Shown here piece by piece: positions 43,136 through 53,740 of a stretch of DNA of 64,000 nt (its first letter is position 1; each line of letters starts with the position of its first letter). The stretch is from contig CP012816.1 in NCBI GenBank assembly GCA_001936135.1, forward strand, positions 3,903,501 to 3,967,500. The letters are read 5' to 3'. The DNA comes from Saccharomycopsis fibuligera x Saccharomycopsis cf. fibuligera (Eukaryota; Ascomycota; Saccharomycetes; Ascoideales; Saccharomycopsidaceae). Under the pieces are notes generated by a model. The model saw only the letters and a program-made list of their open reading frames with translations, was not told where the DNA came from and did no database searches. The position numbers were made by a program, and so were the translations under genes.

Positions 43136-44814
43136 TCAATTATCAAGCACATCTTCGTCATCATCGTCATCCAAGTATGTGTTACTTTCGGCCTTCAAGT
43201 ACTCATCAATTGTGCTTTGCACAATTTGTCTAGATTCATGAAACTCATCTAAGTTATCGCTGAATAAAGCACCTCTTTTGTACCCGTCCAAAAACGCCGT
43301 CCTCTTGATCAATTTATCATATTGGGAACAGTTCCGTTTGAATAAAGATACTATAGATGAAGTATTTGATAACATTAGTCCACTTACTATCTTTTTATTT
43401 CTCGTTTTGGCAAATTGCTGTTGCTGTTGCTGCTGATCTTGTTGACTCAAAAAAGGTGCTTGTTGCTGAAACCGCTGAGCTTGCTGAGCTTGTTGAGCTT
43501 GGAGAACTTGTTGAACTTGTTGGACTTCTTGAGCTTGTTGCTGTTTATCCTGATGTCTTTGTATTGAATACTGCAAGAATGGCGATTTTTTACCATACAC
43601 TAAATTTACACTTGCATTTGTCCAAGGGACAAATTTGGCCCTTTGTTGAAATCTAATTAATCCTTTTTGTATATCGCTCTGCTCAACTGGTCCTTGTAAG
43701 AGATTCAATACCGATATTAAACTTTCTGAGCCTAGTGCTCGTTCATCGACTTTGATCATCCTTAGATTCTTATTAAGTAATTCTAGTAAAACGTCATATG
43801 AAGTTGATCTTCTTATATCTTTTGCATGACTGACGTATTCTGAAGTAAATGGGTAGTATGTTGGTACTAAGAAATGTAAAGCTGGAGTTGGTATTAATGA
43901 GGATAGAATGCTGGTCAAGGAGTTGTACATTGCGGTTGGGAATCTTAATGGGTTGGTCATGGAGGATATCACTGTTGATACAAGCTGATTGGTTTGCTCA
44001 AATGATATATTAGATATCTGCATGTTGGATAAAGCTATTGAATTCAATGCTCCATTATCAAAAACAACACAAGAATCTGCGTGCTCAATCAATCTTTTTA
44101 ATGTAAGAATTGTATTATATGGCTGTACCACTACATCTGAAGTTTGATCATTAGCAGGAAAAACAGAGTAGGTTTGTATAAGCTTTTTTTCGTATCTGTC
44201 AGATATTTGCTCCAAAAAATATGAGCCTAAACCAGATCCAGTACCACCAGCAACTGAGTGTATCAATTGAAATGCTTCCAAACTGTCACAGGAGTCCACC
44301 TCCCTATCTATTATATCAATAAGATCCTCGAAATGCGACGTAGCATAATCGTAACCCTGCGACCAATTGTTTCCCGCGCCACTACCATTGGCGCTAGTGT
44401 ACAAGTTTCTTGGATTAAATAGGTTGGAAAACCGGTTAGCGATATTGGCCACTACACGTGGCTCTAGATCAAAGAGTATACTCCTTGGAGTGAATCTATT
44501 GTCGTCATCTTGATTGAAAAAGATGTTTGGATAATCGTTCCGTGTATTGTGGGCGGATATGTATTCTTCGTCATCATATAAGCCTGGAAAAAGAGATGTG
44601 TCTTTCAATGTTCCATCTCCCGAGTTTATTCCATGTTCTCGACATAGCTGGTCCCAGAACTCTTGTCCTATTTGATTACCACATTGGCCTGCTTGTATTG
44701 TGACGATCTCACTATATTTTGATTTGGTTAGTTTGGTAATCCTTGGGCAGTCTAATAGAAACAAAAATTCTGACAATCCGAGTAAGATTTTCAATACAAA
44801 ACATACCCTGGCAT
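43136..44814 (-). CDS. TUB4: Gamma-tubulin Tub4, two exons
   Basis: Gamma-tubulin nucleates microtubules at the spindle pole body with Spc97 and Spc98. Exon 1 is 44814-44807 (8 nt, ATGCCAGG, donor GTATGT) and exon 2 is 44711-43136; the 95-nt intron has an AACTAAC branch point and TATAG acceptor. Splicing yields MPGEIVTIQAGQCGNQIG, the canonical tubulin start, replacing a spurious hydrophobic leader in the unspliced frame. The product is 527 residues. The GTP-binding GGTGSG loop lies at ~158-163. A Gln/Ala-rich insertion of ~55 residues (~386-440) stands between the family blocks FVPWTNASVNLVYG and SNTSSIVSLFKR. It is not seen in typical gamma-tubulins. The C-tail is highly acidic (DDDDDED). 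Confidence 0.95.
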
Positions 44815-45219
44815 TATTGTTGTTTGTCTCTTTGATGTTTCGATTTTGATCCGTTGATGCTTCGCTATTTCGAACAAACGTAAACACAATAAAACTGAAA
44901 ACAAAATAAAAATAAAAAAACAAAAAAACACGAAAATATGCTTCATGCATGCGTCACACGGAGAGCGCTCCCAAGTGCGTCATGCAAGCTATAGACACAT
45001 ATGTATATTTCTACGAGAGTTAGTATTATCCACAGGATTATAATTGTTGGATTCAAGAATGAAACATTTAAATGAGTTGCAGCCTAAGTTCCTGCTATAT
45101 CTGCTGCTTACATTCAATACCCGCGAACTGGCTTAGTTCACGATACATAATGGAGATCAGGTACCTTAGAATTGGGCATTTATTTATTTATAAAATAACG
45201 ACACATTCCCATAAAAAAG
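44815..45219. other. TUB4 promoter and TDP1 3' flank
   Basis: About 400 bp. An ATACTAAC and a TATAG occur on the minus strand (near 45028 and 44990), but no coding exon could be attached to TUB4, so they are not called as an intron. Confidence 0.4.
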
Positions 45220-47157
45220 TTATTCCAACGTATTGAATGGTTCATTTTTAGCAGGATCACATTTAATTATTGGAAACCTAAAAGGAAGCCTTATTGGAAA
45301 ATTTACTGGTTGACCACTTATGTCTTGACGATCACTGCTAGCTCCTAGTCGTTGCCCATCCCCGTCATACTGATCCTGATTCCATACTGGTTTAAACACT
45401 ATTTGATTGTCAGGATACTCATCCTTAAACTGCTCAGGATGCAATATCACTCCAAGTTCCCAATTATTCCCTCTCCAAGATCCTTTAGCTCCTGGCTGAC
45501 CCCATGCACTTTTACTCAAATTTAACGAACCCATCATGACCCAGTTTATAGAATGAAAATTCATTTTTTCTTGCCCTTTGCTATCTTTGGTGACACTATA
45601 ATCGTCACTACTCATGTATACTTTTGTATGATTGTTCATTATCTGAGAATTCACCTGTAGTTCATTATTAAAATCTCTTTTATAAAATTTATCCTTAATG
45701 AGCACATCGTATTGTTCTGCTCCGCCTTTTGTTCCAACATTATGAAAAATAAAATTATTATTTATTGCTGGTCCTCCTACTCCCCGGCTGATATCGCTTC
45801 TAGTTGGGAAAAGTATTATTGGAGCAAAATCATTCTTGTGTTTTTCCACTGATTCCTTGCCAGGTTTCAATGGATACGGAAGTCCCGATATTATTGGACA
45901 AAGAATGTGAGTAAAAATACTAGCGGGGCCTGGTTTGGTTTTATATGGGCCTCCAATCGATGACATATGTGATAAAATTTGTATTGGCTTTTTTCTGTTT
46001 GCTGTTTGAGATTGTGTTGATCTGTTTCTGTAATTGGATAAAACTTTATCCAACTTTCCAAAGCCAAATTTTTTAGGATCATGACCTGATCCAGGAACGC
46101 AACCGATGAAATCAGCTTTGACGGAGCTAAAGTCATACTTCTTAAGTTGTCTTATTAATTCATTAATATGAGATCGTTTATATTCTGCAAGGTAATCGAT
46201 TAAATCTTCTTTAAAGGTTTGCGGCTTTGTTTTATCCAAATTATTTTTATCATAGCCTAAAAGCGGCAACAAGGGAGTCTTCCAGTAACAACTTCCAAGA
46301 AAGCCAAATTCCATGAATGTTAAGTTGCAAGTCATAACCACCACTTCAACAAATAACTGAGCTTCTTCAGTTGTACCTATTCCAGCACTATGAAAGTTTA
46401 TCATCATCTTACTATGATGCAATACCCATGGTCCATAGTTTAAATTCACTCTTTTAATTTTATCTTTAAATTCTGGCTGGCGTTCATAATTTTCATAATT
46501 AAATAAGTCTTTAGTGATTAAGATAATTTCCGGAGGTTCGGACGAGTGTTTCATTATTGAAGGTATTAAAAGGTCTAAATCTATTTGCATTGAGAATTGA
46601 TAAGTTTTGTAAACTGTCTTTGGGAATATTTGCGACATGAGCACCGAGTCTCTTTGAGGCAACACTGGAGTTTTAAATATTTTTATTGGCGACGATAATG
46701 GGGGCTTCAAAGTGACCGGAGACAAAATTGACTTTTTTCTAATAACAGTTTCATTTTTAGCAGCCAGTTGAATGATTTTTCGCTTTTTTATTGGCCTTTT
46801 GTTTTTGAACTCATTCTCAGATATTACTTCCAACTCGTCACTGTCACTATGTTTGTGCTCATCATTATGATCAGAAAGCACAACCACCACCTTGTTCTCG
46901 TTTTCGCTTTCGCCTTCTGACGAAGAAACATCTGTCTCATCTTGTACATTGACATACTGTGTACCTTTACTAATTCGTTTAAGTATGTCATTTTTATTTT
47001 CCTCAACTTTTCGTTTCATCGATAAGCTACTGCTGGGAAGCTCATCGGTGGTGTTACTGAGCCCTCTATTGCTGTTTGTCGGTACAGATTTCTCAAACCT
47101 TTGCAACCAGTGGTTTCGCACAGTTTCCTTGACTTTGTCTTTGTCATCCAGAGACAT
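45220..47157 (-). CDS. TDP1: Tyrosyl-DNA phosphodiesterase Tdp1
   Basis: Tdp1 removes topoisomerase I (and some topoisomerase II) peptides from DNA ends. It belongs to the phospholipase D superfamily with two HKN motifs. Both are present: HHSKMMINFHSAG with His248 and Lys250, and NNHTKVYM with His510 and Lys512, followed by WVMMGSLNLSKSAWG, the Asn-bearing block typical of Tdp1. The ~170-residue N-terminal region is Ser/Lys/Glu-rich with KKRK-type basic patches and looks disordered, probably carrying nuclear localisation. The start is the first ATG (MSLDDKDK); the eight codons upstream have none. The 645-residue protein is longer than the S. cerevisiae enzyme (544) through this N-terminal region. 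It is divergent from ARV1 by ~270 bp. Confidence 0.93.
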   Translation of the reverse strand: MSLDDKDKVKETVRNHWLQRFEKSVPTNSNRGLSNTTDELPSSSLSMKRKVEENKNDILKRISKGTQYVNVQDETDVSSSEGESENENKVVVVLSDHNDEHKHSDSDELEVISENEFKNKRPIKKRKIIQLAAKNETVIRKKSILSPVTLKPPLSSPIKIFKTPVLPQRDSVLMSQIFPKTVYKTYQFSMQIDLDLLIPSIMKHSSEPPEIILITKDLFNYENYERQPEFKDKIKRVNLNYGPWVLHHSKMMINFHSAGIGTTEEAQLFVEVVVMTCNLTFMEFGFLGSCYWKTPLLPLLGYDKNNLDKTKPQTFKEDLIDYLAEYKRSHINELIRQLKKYDFSSVKADFIGCVPGSGHDPKKFGFGKLDKVLSNYRNRSTQSQTANRKKPIQILSHMSSIGGPYKTKPGPASIFTHILCPIISGLPYPLKPGKESVEKHKNDFAPIILFPTRSDISRGVGGPAINNNFIFHNVGTKGGAEQYDVLIKDKFYKRDFNNELQVNSQIMNNHTKVYMSSDDYSVTKDSKGQEKMNFHSINWVMMGSLNLSKSAWGQPGAKGSWRGNNWELGVILHPEQFKDEYPDNQIVFKPVWNQDQYDGDGQRLGASSDRQDISGQPVNFPIRLPFRFPIIKCDPAKNEPFNTLE

Positions 47158-47430
47158 ATTTGTGGTGGTGAAAACCCTCAATTGCTTGTTTCTCTGATGT
47201 GTTCTAGTTTATTATTGTTAATTTCTGATTTATTTTGTTGCTCATCCTGATTAATGAAATATTGAATATGCGTGCGTTTGCGATGCGATCTCTTCGAATT
47301 TTTATTTTTATTTTTTATACTCGATTTAATTTAACATCACTCCAAGACGCCCTCTCGATCAGATATCATTACGCAGCAAGCAAACAGCACACCATTCCCA
47401 AGCCAATAAAAAAACAACAAATGAATTCCA

Positions 47431-48438
47431 ATGATATGCATAGAGTGCTCCAGCGAGGTTCCCAGTTTATACACACAATACCCCAACGGCTACATCAAAT
47501 TAACCTATTGCAACAACTGCAATGCAGTCAGTGATAAATACGTGGAGTTTGATCTAGTGATTCTTTTTATTGACATTCTTCTTCTTAAGCCACAAGCTTA
47601 TAAACACTTGATCTTCAACACATTACTCAATGAAAAAGAGAATTCTTATAATAGGGAAAAACAGAAACAGATTCAACCAAGTTTTTGTCTTGACGCCAAA
47701 ACTAAGGATACCGGTAACACCAGCAAAAATAGCCAAAAAGGATTCTTGTTGTCGTTGGTATACTGGATTTTGAATCATCTTCATGCATTTTATAGATGGG
47801 CGAAAGCTCATGCTCAACTAGTACGGCTTACCGTATCTTTTATATTGTTCGAAGTATATCTTAACTGGGCGTACGAAGAACTCAAGCCAAAAAATACCTA
47901 TTTGTTCAGACAAGTGCTCCTGAAATCAACATTCGTGCAGTATATTTTCTTCTTTGTGCAATGTGTATCTGAATTTTGTGTCACTCAACTAGTTGTTCAG
48001 ACGCTAATTTATCTCATTTATCAACATCAGGTAGCTAAAAATGGCCAATTGACATTACTCTATTCCAAGGGAGCGATTTCAACAACTGTGCTTATTGCTG
48101 GAGGAACTAAATTGTACCCAATTCTAATGCTTATTTGGCCCTATGATTCTCAAGTCTCAACAACTTTGATCAACCATTATTTTACAAATTTGAATTTGAT
48201 AGAAGCCTTGCGAATCACTGTAGGGATAAGTTTTCAGGAAAGTTTAGCCATTGCGTTAATTTCTATTTTTTGCAAAAAATTTTGTTCTACTGTGTTGTTG
48301 ATTATCATTTCCAAGATTTTCATGAGTAACGAATTTAAGGATTTAACTTTTTTTTCGTTACTTGAAGACGAGAGACAACACTTTGTGGCGTCTTTTTATG
48401 ATACGTTTTCTTCTTTAAAGGAGTTCATTTTTCAATGA
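47431..48438 (+). CDS. ARV1: Lipid-homeostasis protein Arv1
   Basis: Arv1 is an ER membrane protein needed for sterol and sphingolipid homeostasis and for an early GPI-anchor step. The N-terminal Arv1 homology domain is clear: a zinc-ribbon-like set Cys3, Cys6, Cys27 and Cys30 (MICIECSSEV ... LTYCNNCNAVSDKYVEFD), then FIDILLLKPQAYKHLIFN. Several hydrophobic segments follow between residues ~105 and ~310. The 335-residue length is close to S. cerevisiae Arv1 (321). An upstream ATG at 47421 in another frame opens a reading frame to 47534 that overlaps the start, a possible repressive uORF if the transcript begins before it. Confidence 0.93.
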   Translation: MICIECSSEVPSLYTQYPNGYIKLTYCNNCNAVSDKYVEFDLVILFIDILLLKPQAYKHLIFNTLLNEKENSYNREKQKQIQPSFCLDAKTKDTGNTSKNSQKGFLLSLVYWILNHLHAFYRWAKAHAQLVRLTVSFILFEVYLNWAYEELKPKNTYLFRQVLLKSTFVQYIFFFVQCVSEFCVTQLVVQTLIYLIYQHQVAKNGQLTLLYSKGAISTTVLIAGGTKLYPILMLIWPYDSQVSTTLINHYFTNLNLIEALRITVGISFQESLAIALISIFCKKFCSTVLLIIISKIFMSNEFKDLTFFSLLEDERQHFVASFYDTFSSLKEFIFQ

Positions 48439-49147
48439 GATTATTACTGCTGTTTTTACTGTTGCAGAGTTAAACAGGCGCTTCTTTCAGCAAAATCAAT
48501 GTCTATCTGGAGCTTTATTGCATACACAACAATCATGGCGGCATATACAAAGTTTTATTGAAGATACATAAAAGTATTTATTTTTTCTTTTTTTAAAAAA
48601 AAAGACAAATTTGAAAGATTGTTGTAGCAACAACACTGTATAAGACTTTACATAGCCAAAAAGTTAGCCTGTCTAGTTTCACACACTTTTTCGTATCTTT
48701 GTCCGCTCGTGAATTGAGGAACATTCGCAAAAGACTACAAAGCTATCGTGCAAGGTAACGCAGCGGCATTTTTGATCCTACGTGCTACTATTCTCTGTAT
48801 CCTAGTCGCTTTGTAATACATTTCAGAAAATATTTTAAATTCAACATTTCTTAGCATTGCCGCAAGATACTGAGAATATTCGAAATGATTAAATGTATAA
48901 TATGCAGTGACTAGGAATATTATTGACTTCTTGTGAAACTAAGTACTAGAACCGTAGGTTACAGAAAAGAAATTAAGAGCCAAAATGTAAAAGAAAACAT
49001 TTCTATTATAATCGTATCAATTAGAATTAAATTACAAGAGTAAGAAACGAAATGGGAGAAAAAATATGTATAAATGAGTAAATAATAAAAAATAGAAAAA
49101 GCAAAATACAAAATAATTTTTGACAAACACCATACCGCTTATTCCAG
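48439..49147. other. Intergenic, convergent ARV1 / EFG1
   Basis: About 700 bp AT-rich; an A/T-rich palindromic stretch near 48590-48603. No gene or RNA recognised. Confidence 0.5.
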
Positions 49148-50086
49148 TCACTCAAAGAAATCATCATCTGCTCCGTCATTTTGGTTCTGATCTTCATCTT
49201 GTCTTTCTCTGGCCATATCTTTGTTGTTATTATTTTTGCCCTTACTTTGTCTTTGAATAATCTTATCAGGCTCTTCCAACTTAGCAAATCTTTGTTGTTG
49301 CTCAAGTTTGGAGTGATCAACATTACCAGATAAGATATCATCCATTGTGATCGGCAAACTGCCGTCATCAAGCATAGTTTGAATCCTCTTTTTGATACGT
49401 AGTCTCTCTTCTTCAGTAATTTTTTTCCCTCTGCGAACAGCTTCTGGTAGTTCTGATAATCTTGGAGCATCTTTTTCATCTTTTGGATACAAGGAAATAT
49501 ACTTTTCATCTTTTGGATAATTGTAAACATAAAGGAGATCAATTTCACAATGATGAAGCTTTTTCTTTGTCTTTTTGATTTCTTTTTTTATAGCAGCGGT
49601 ATCTGTCGTATTCTTCTGGGGCTGTGGCGTCGTTTGTTTGCTACTTTCATCATCACTGTTATCTTTTGGTTGTTGTTGTTGCTGTGTGTCAGAGAGTTTG
49701 TTTTGCAATGCTTCAAGTTCCTTTTTTGCCTGCTTGTATTTTCTAAATGCCTTCTTTCTTTCAAAAAACTTCACCATATGATATTTACGGGCATATTCTT
49801 GAGCTTTTAGTCCGTGTGCAGTATTTTGTAAAGATAAGTTAATGGCTTGAAGTGCCTTTTCCTTTTCATGTTTAATGTCAGCAGGCAAATCTTTCTTTTT
49901 AAGTAATCTTTCTAAATCTCTTTTACTTTTCTTCAATTTGGCACTACTCTCAGTTTGTCTAAATGAATTGTTATTACCATTATATTTTTTTTTTTTGTTA
50001 TTATTGTTGTTGTTGTTTGGTTTGAAGCTTTTGCTGTTTTTGTTCAGCTGCAGCTGCAGTTTATGGTTATTATTGGGAGCGGCCAT
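49148..50086 (-). CDS. EFG1: 18S rRNA maturation factor Efg1
   Basis: This corresponds to the nucleolar rRNA-processing protein of S. cerevisiae YGR271C-A, needed for early 18S rRNA maturation; it is not the Candida morphogenesis regulator of the same name. The 312-residue product is very basic. A coiled-coil-rich core (~residues 40-145) includes KLKKSKRDLERLLKKKDLPA and KYHMVKFFERKKAFR, then LLYVYNYPKDEKYISLYP, which is the diagnostic block. Asn-, Gln- and Glu-rich tails flank it. The start is the first ATG; 40 upstream codons in frame lack one. Its nearness to SLH1 recalls S. cerevisiae, where the two loci (YGR271W and YGR271C-A) are adjacent; here TUB4, TDP1 and ARV1 lie between. Confidence 0.88.
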   Translation of the reverse strand: MAAPNNNHKLQLQLNKNSKSFKPNNNNNNNKKKKYNGNNNSFRQTESSAKLKKSKRDLERLLKKKDLPADIKHEKEKALQAINLSLQNTAHGLKAQEYARKYHMVKFFERKKAFRKYKQAKKELEALQNKLSDTQQQQQPKDNSDDESSKQTTPQPQKNTTDTAAIKKEIKKTKKKLHHCEIDLLYVYNYPKDEKYISLYPKDEKDAPRLSELPEAVRRGKKITEEERLRIKKRIQTMLDDGSLPITMDDILSGNVDHSKLEQQQRFAKLEEPDKIIQRQSKGKNNNNKDMARERQDEDQNQNDGADDDFFE

Positions 50087-50221
50087 TATGTGAATATGGA
50101 AATGATTGTTGTATGTATATATGCAAAAAGAAAGTAACGAGAAAGAAATCAAATGCCAAAGCCTTAATAGCAGGTCTATAGTACAAGTATAGTATACAAC
50201 GACCACTTATATGCGATCCTT

Positions 50222-50271
50222 AATGATGATAATGACGATGATGATAATGATTATGATGATTATGATGATAT
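50222..50271. repeat. GAT-type microsatellite
   Basis: Imperfect ATGATGATAATG repeats over ~50 bp in the EFG1 upstream region. Confidence 0.8.
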
Positions 50272-50316
50272 GGTTTGAAGCTGAAAAGTCTGTGCAGCAG
50301 AAGAGGAGAAAAATGG

Positions 50317-50328
50317 AAAAAATTTTTT
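50317..50328 (-). promoter_or_regulatory. RRPE-like A/T element upstream of EFG1
   Basis: GGAAAAAATTTTTT about 230 bp before the EFG1 ATG resembles the RRPE core of ribosome-biogenesis promoters. Low specificity in AT-rich DNA. Confidence 0.3.
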
Positions 50329-51298
50329 TTTTTAAAGATGCTGGCATGTGATATATATACCTACAGTCTGGGCCATTGCATTTGGTAAGAAATTATGTCA
50401 TACGAAGTAGCTCAGAAACTATAGCAGCAGCAACAGTTTCATACTTCTAAGAGGCTGCCAATATTAATAATAGTATGCAACATTTGGATAAATAAGGCGG
50501 TATTACAAATAAGTACGTCTTTGTAGATAGCTAAGCAGTATGATATTTAGCGTACTTACTGAAATTTATGTTTTAGTCCGCCGGCAGCGAAAGGTGGAGC
50601 AATCAAGTCGGGGATCGCCACGCTACTATAAATATCCTGCAATATTGCAACATGAGTTCTTGATTAGATATACAACTAGCAAAATATCGGTAGGCAAGTG
50701 TCTCAATATTACCGAGATTTCCCTAGAAAGAAAGCTGCCAATATAATGGTGGGTATTGTAGTGACCATGCAATTCACTGAGCTCATGTCAATAGTCTTGC
50801 CGTATGTTCACACACAATCAGTTTAAACTTTTGAAGTGCATTTCACAAATGTTATTTTTTTAACAAAATTACACGAGAGAGTGAATAATTACTAGGTTGA
50901 CCGGTTTACGTTTGGGCCATGCGTGTACAAACTCGAGTTTCCATCGCCTCGGATCCCCCTTGCTTGATGAGGCATATATGACCGCAGTAGCAACCTAAGC
51001 AAATTCTAAAGGCATTGAAACATGGGGGAGAGCACATCGCATGTCCCGTAAGGACAATAAATAGCAATCTTTGTTTGGTCACTTCCCGGTACGGTGCTTC
51101 TGTACGGGTTTACATTTTGACAGGTTATATATAATACGATCTGTATCCCCTATTTTTTTTGTTTCTTTCCTTAATTGGCTGACAAACTATTCTCACTACT
51201 TGGATGCAAAATAGAGCAGCTTTCACTCAATTTATTTATTAGCTAGTTTTTCATAATTCGTCAGCTTGCACATTTACACACTTTAATCGACAATAAAA

Positions 51299-52165
51299 AT
51301 GCCTGAGGTAACTGCACAGCAGAAACGATATGGCAATGTCATATTCACCTTGGTATCTCTTGCCTTGTCAATGTTTGGATCCATAAGATACTTGATTATG
51401 GGACATAAGCACATCAATGAAAATAACCCTTTTGATGTTGGGCTTACACCATTCACTTCGAACATCTTTATAATTTTCATCTTTTGGGCTGTCTTGTACA
51501 TTCACCAAGTGTTATTTGTATTACAGTATTTGATTCCTGGGTCTGGAGAACAGAGAAGCGGTGAAAGTCGCAGTGCCAGATTAAACGTTGCGAACGTTGT
51601 TGGATACCATTTCACAGTATTCAATTTTTTGACTTTTTTTTGGTCATATTTGTTTTCTAGAGGGCATTATATTTTGAGCGAATTAGTCGTGATTGTTAAC
51701 TTTCTCAACGTGTTGATGCTTTACTTTGTCCACAAGACATATGCTGTCAAAGATTTTCCAAGTTTTATCGTGATTCACTTGCCCACTGCCGCATTACCAA
51801 TGACTTGGTTATTTTATTTGTTATTCTGGAATGGAGCTGTGGTTTTTAGAGCGTCATCTGGGTTTGTGGCCAGAGTGTTGGCCAACATCTTTATTTGGAA
51901 CTTCTTGTTAGTACCAATGTTTTTCCTTGTATTTTTTGCTGACTGGGGGACTGGCTTAGCTGGCAGTTTTTTGACTTTGGGAATTGGTTTTGGCCAATTA
52001 TTTACCAAAGTTTTCAGTTTACAATGGATTTTTGCCTTTATTATTAGCGGATTGTTGTTTTTCTTTTCGTTGATTACGGTGGCTGGTCTTGGCACAAAGG
52101 CTTCGGTGGTTACGGACAATACCGCTGAACGTGCTCCATTGCTTAACGAGGATAATCGCGTTTGA
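51299..52165 (+). CDS. Multi-pass membrane protein, fungal DUF1774-like
   Basis: A 288-residue integral membrane protein with about eight hydrophobic segments spread over residues ~12-265 and a short polar C-tail ending ERAPLLNEDNRV. The tail has an acidic dileucine-like motif (ERAPLL), a sorting signal often found in vacuolar or endosomal proteins. I do not firmly recognise a named orthologue; the layout (first pair of helices separated by a GHKHINENNPFDVGLTPFTS loop) recalls the fungal DUF1774 family of unknown function. Function not assigned. Single exon, start at the first ATG. Confidence 0.65.
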   Translation: MPEVTAQQKRYGNVIFTLVSLALSMFGSIRYLIMGHKHINENNPFDVGLTPFTSNIFIIFIFWAVLYIHQVLFVLQYLIPGSGEQRSGESRSARLNVANVVGYHFTVFNFLTFFWSYLFSRGHYILSELVVIVNFLNVLMLYFVHKTYAVKDFPSFIVIHLPTAALPMTWLFYLLFWNGAVVFRASSGFVARVLANIFIWNFLLVPMFFLVFFADWGTGLAGSFLTLGIGFGQLFTKVFSLQWIFAFIISGLLFFFSLITVAGLGTKASVVTDNTAERAPLLNEDNRV

Positions 52166-52390
52166 GGATGCTGCTTGGGGGATGAGTAGCCGCTATTAGG
52201 TTTTGAATATTTACAAGCGTTTGAAATTTAAGAAACCATATCTCTCTAAATATAAGCGTTGTATTATTGTTTTTTATTGTTTTTTATTTTTTTTTTATTT
52301 TTTTTTTATTTTTTTTATTTTTTTTTTGTCTTTTGTCTGCCAAGCTGCTACTGTAAGCTCAGAGGCGAGCCTAAGTCTTCATTTACTTTG

Positions 52391-52442
52391 AGTCGGTCGA
52401 GTCAGTCAGTCAAGTCAGCCAGTCGAGTCAATCAGTCGAGTC
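52391..52442. repeat. GTCGAGTCA-type tandem repeat
   Basis: Imperfect units built from GTCGAGTCARTCA over 52 bp upstream of HSL1. Confidence 0.8.
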
Positions 52443-53734
52443 TATTTGATGTTGACGGCTTTGAAACGCCCTCGAGAGCATTTTAGGGGCCTGCGGCAGG
52501 TGGGCGACATATTCCAACATGATTGCGCATACATGGTGCATACGTCAACAATTTGTGGTGAAATTGTCGAATTGTCGAATTCCCGAATTCGCGAGCTCCA
52601 GCTCCAGTTCTTCGCGTAGACTGTGGTACTGAACACCGGGGAAATATTGGACGCTGTGCGGGAAGCATAGTTCCCTTGAACTGGTTCAAAGCGGCCTCGG
52701 CATACTTTATATAGCGGAGACAAGCTAGCGGGCGATCACCGTGCGTGAGAAGCAGCAGTGGAATAGTGAGATTGTGTCGTTTTTGAAATATAGTAGACAT
52801 AGCCGGCTGTTGCATTCGGATATTTTCAGATTTGACGAAACGATTGTTTCCTATTACATTGCCCCAAGTGGATCAGCTGGAACAATAGACAGGCAAATGC
52901 GGTATAGAAACGCATACGCTTATGGCCACGGCTGCTACTGTAAACATAGCTCGGGGACGAATTTCAGGTTTGGTTTACAACTGTAATCCCCCTTTTCCTG
53001 TCTAAAACTAAAACTCCCCGTTACAGGTATATGCTGACGGCAGTTATAAGTAAAATAGTAATCATAAACTACAACTGCAACAGCTAGGCGAGTTGCGAAA
53101 CATGTGTGTATGATACAGTATGGCATGGCGTTAATTATGTGAGACACGCTTTGTTGTAATAGGGCTCTGAAGGAAAATTTAGCATAAGCTGGCATCAACT
53201 ACATAGTATGCATACAGCAGAAAAGCCGTTCATTAGCACATAAACAAAAGGGTACAGGAAAGGCAAGCAGACAAACAGCTGAAAGTCCACGAGAACAATT
53301 GTTTCACGGGTGGGACATGAGACTGCTGCTAAATACGCGATTATTGCCGTTTTGACAGTGATAGCAGCGAGGCGAGTGTGCGATGTACAGCTTTGCATAG
53401 AGGACGAGCGCGGTGGTGGTGTATATGAAACCATGGATCATTTCGTTTGTCGCCGTTTGGATGTTTCCATATGGATCTGTAGAGTGGATAAGTGCCTGCC
53501 ATGGGCTAGAGTGGTAGCTGGGCGAACTAAAAATGTTTATGCCTGGAAAAATTAGCAATGATGCTTTTTTTAGTGCTTTGGCACCTCAATACATAACTTT
53601 TTTGTTCGAGCCCTGGCCGCCCGGAAGCCTATCTAAGCGAGGCTAGTCTTTTTGGTCGACCGGTTGGTCGGTTGATCGGTTGATCTGTCCAAGGAGCCTT
53701 CAAGAAGTTTTCACTTTCAGAGTTTGCTTTGATG

Positions 53735-53740
53735 ACGCGT
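53735..53740. promoter_or_regulatory. MCB box upstream of HSL1
   Basis: ACGCGT about 740 bp before the HSL1 ATG. HSL1 acts in the morphogenesis checkpoint and cell-cycle expression is plausible. Distance is long; inference. Confidence 0.3.

Larger units (their letters stand above)
50087..51298. other. Divergent region EFG1 / membrane protein
   Basis: About 1.2 kb with the GAT repeat, the RRPE-like element and a TTATATATAATA stretch near 51126-51137 that may be a TATA box for the gene at 51299. The 68-codon frame at 50540-50746 is unsupported. Confidence 0.5.

Noticed and set aside
44970-45035. TACTAAC and TAG upstream of TUB4, possible 5' UTR intron
   Set aside because: No donor or transcript evidence; the coding start is already explained by the 95-nt intron.
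53604-53612. B-box-like GTTCGAGCC, possible tRNA
   Set aside because: No A box or foldable cloverleaf around it on either strand.
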